Part shown: positions 6,076 to 7,008 of the stretch, piece by piece | Position numbering within the stretch: the first letter of the stretch is position 1 | Layout: the number at the start of each line of letters is the position of its first letter | Source of the DNA: Planctomycetota bacterium | Lineage (GTDB): Bacteria; Planctomycetota; SKW154 | Direction of reading: 5' to 3' | DNA length: 7,008 bases | NCBI GenBank assembly: GCA_026418755.1 | Contig: JAOAAR010000102.1 | Location: 1 to 7,008 of the forward strand | Program-made: the position numbers and the translations under genes | The notes under the pieces: generated by a model | What the model was told of the DNA's origin: nothing | Seen by the model: only the letters and a program-made list of their open reading frames with translations | The model's database searches: none

Positions 6076-7008
6076 CAGAACTCTACCTTAACACCAGCAG
6101 AGAATGTGCGCCCCGGCGCAGGACTGCCTTTAACCTCGAAATACTTTTCGTCGAGTAGATTGTCGACCGATAGGAACAGAAAACTCGAGCCTCCCCATCT
6201 TTTCTCTTTTTCAGGAGAGATAAGAGGTGACTCGAAGCGGAGTCCGAAAACCGAGTAAGAATGGAGGTTGTTGACTTTATAGTTCTGCGGGTCTGTGTTT
6301 CTGTGGTCGGATGCTCTGCAATAAAGGAGAAATCTGGTTCCATTCGGAAAATTGTAAGAGAGAGCGGCAGAGCCTGAATGGCGTGGGATGTATTCAACAT
6401 TTTTGCCCTCGACGAATGGGTCTTGAGGATACTCCTTGTATCTCGCATCGGTATAGGAGAAGTTGATAAGGAGGTTGAGGCGAGGGGTAATGATGTTTGA
6501 GAGAACGGATTGAAACTCTACGCCCCAGATAGAGGTGCGTGTGACATTGCGCGGTTCAAATGTAAGGGTGGCAGGGTCAACAAGGATGTAATCGAAAAAG
6601 TCCTTTGCGTCGGTTGTGTAGAGAGTGAAATCGGTCTTAGCGGTCAGATTGTGCCTCCTGTTTTCACGCTCTTTGATGGTTTTAAACTTGCGTAATCCTA
6701 TTTCGTAGGTATAGGCGTATTCGGGTTTAAGGTTAGGGTTACCGCGGAAGGTCATTCCCATATAAGAGGTTGGAGGCAAGTAAAGGTCAGAGATAGCGGG
6801 CGCTCTAAAGGCTTTGCCGGCGGCAACTCGGATGAGCCAGTTTTTGTGTTGATAAGAGAGTGCAGCGCGCGGAGATGTTTCTGGACCAAAGGAAGAGTAG
6901 GAATCGCGGCGAAGCCCGAGAATCGCTGTAAAGTCCCCTCGCTGATAGAAGAGTTGAGCAACCCCACTGCCCGCCGCTATCGTCTCGTCAAGAGAGCCGT
7001 TGTATTCT
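6075..7008 (-). CDS. TonB-dependent outer-membrane receptor, C-terminal part (N-terminus outside the window)
   Basis: The frame is open from the right window edge (first full codon at 7007) to the stop at 6077-6075, giving 310 visible residues. An apparent internal start near 6779 is not real, because the barrel sequence continues upstream. This is the end of a 22-strand beta-barrel that imports ligands such as vitamin B12 or iron chelates using TonB energy. The plug and TonB box lie beyond base 7008. Family motifs are GKAFRAPAISDLYLP, then GNPNLKPEYAYTYEIGL, in the part before 6690, and alternating amphipathic strands after that. The end reads VDNLLDEKYFEVKG, then PAPGRTFSAGVKVEF, with the terminal Phe used by the barrel-assembly machinery. 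The PAPGRTF ending resembles BtuB-like cobalamin receptors, but the ligand cannot be settled from this part. No frameshift is seen. The next gene overlaps its stop. Confidence 0.93.
   Translation of the reverse strand, partial: EYNGSLDETIAAGSGVAQLFYQRGDFTAILGLRRDSYSSFGPETSPRAALSYQHKNWLIRVAAGKAFRAPAISDLYLPPTSYMGMTFRGNPNLKPEYAYTYEIGLRKFKTIKERENRRHNLTAKTDFTLYTTDAKDFFDYILVDPATLTFEPRNVTRTSIWGVEFQSVLSNIITPRLNLLINFSYTDARYKEYPQDPFVEGKNVEYIPRHSGSAALSYNFPNGTRFLLYCRASDHRNTDPQNYKVNNLHSYSVFGLRFESPLISPEKEKRWGGSSFLFLSVDNLLDEKYFEVKGSPAPGRTFSAGVKVEF

Noticed and set aside
6700..6781. A start codon (TTG) near 6781 that would make the receptor a free-standing 234-residue protein.
   Set aside because: The same frame upstream encodes the continuing receptor barrel, including GKAFRAPAISDLYLP, so the gene is simply cut by the window edge.
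6752..6967. A 71-codon minus-strand open frame near the right edge.
   Set aside because: It lies in another frame of the TonB-dependent receptor, whose own frame is open through the whole stretch and gives clear barrel motifs.

Overview
This window is a compact stretch of a bacterial chromosome. All seven protein genes read on the minus strand, so transcription runs from base 7008 towards base 1. A TonB-dependent receptor barrel and a lipoprotein signal point to a diderm (outer-membrane) bacterium. The Rnf subunits point to an anaerobic or facultatively anaerobic energy metabolism. The THEP1-type NTPase is common in thermophiles and archaea and hints at, but does not prove, a thermophilic or deep-branching lineage. 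I cannot name the phylum from the sequence.

Region 1 (7008 to 4900) holds the C-terminal 310 residues of a TonB-dependent outer-membrane receptor with a BtuB-like C-terminus. Its stop codon overlaps the start codon of an unrecognised 391-residue protein with about three membrane segments and a long helical tail. Region 2 (4899 to 1796) begins with a near-consensus sigma-70-type promoter (TTGACA-N17-TAAAAT). This drives a tight three-gene operon: a SpoIID/LytB-domain lipoprotein, a THEP1-type NTPase 10 bases later, and a COG0402-type amidohydrolase whose GTG start overlaps the NTPase stop. Region 3 (1795 to 1) begins with a second promoter (TTGTAA-N16-TATACT) and carries rnfD and then rnfG. 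The rnfG gene runs off the left edge of the window.

The rnfD and rnfG products are membrane and FMN-carrying subunits of the Rnf ion-translocating ferredoxin:NAD+ oxidoreductase. The rest of the complex presumably lies beyond base 1, but rnfC does not directly precede rnfD as it usually does. The SpoIID-like lipoprotein probably acts on cell-wall glycan. The amidohydrolase probably deaminates a purine or related compound, and aminodeoxyfutalosine in menaquinone synthesis is one possibility. The NTPase is of unknown physiological role. No RNA genes, CRISPR arrays, insertion sequences or convincing terminators were seen. The window looks mostly like ordinary core genome. The oddest points are a possible small beta-rich insertion in RnfG before its expected flavin-attachment motif, the missing rnfC, and the unrecognised membrane protein coupled to the receptor gene.
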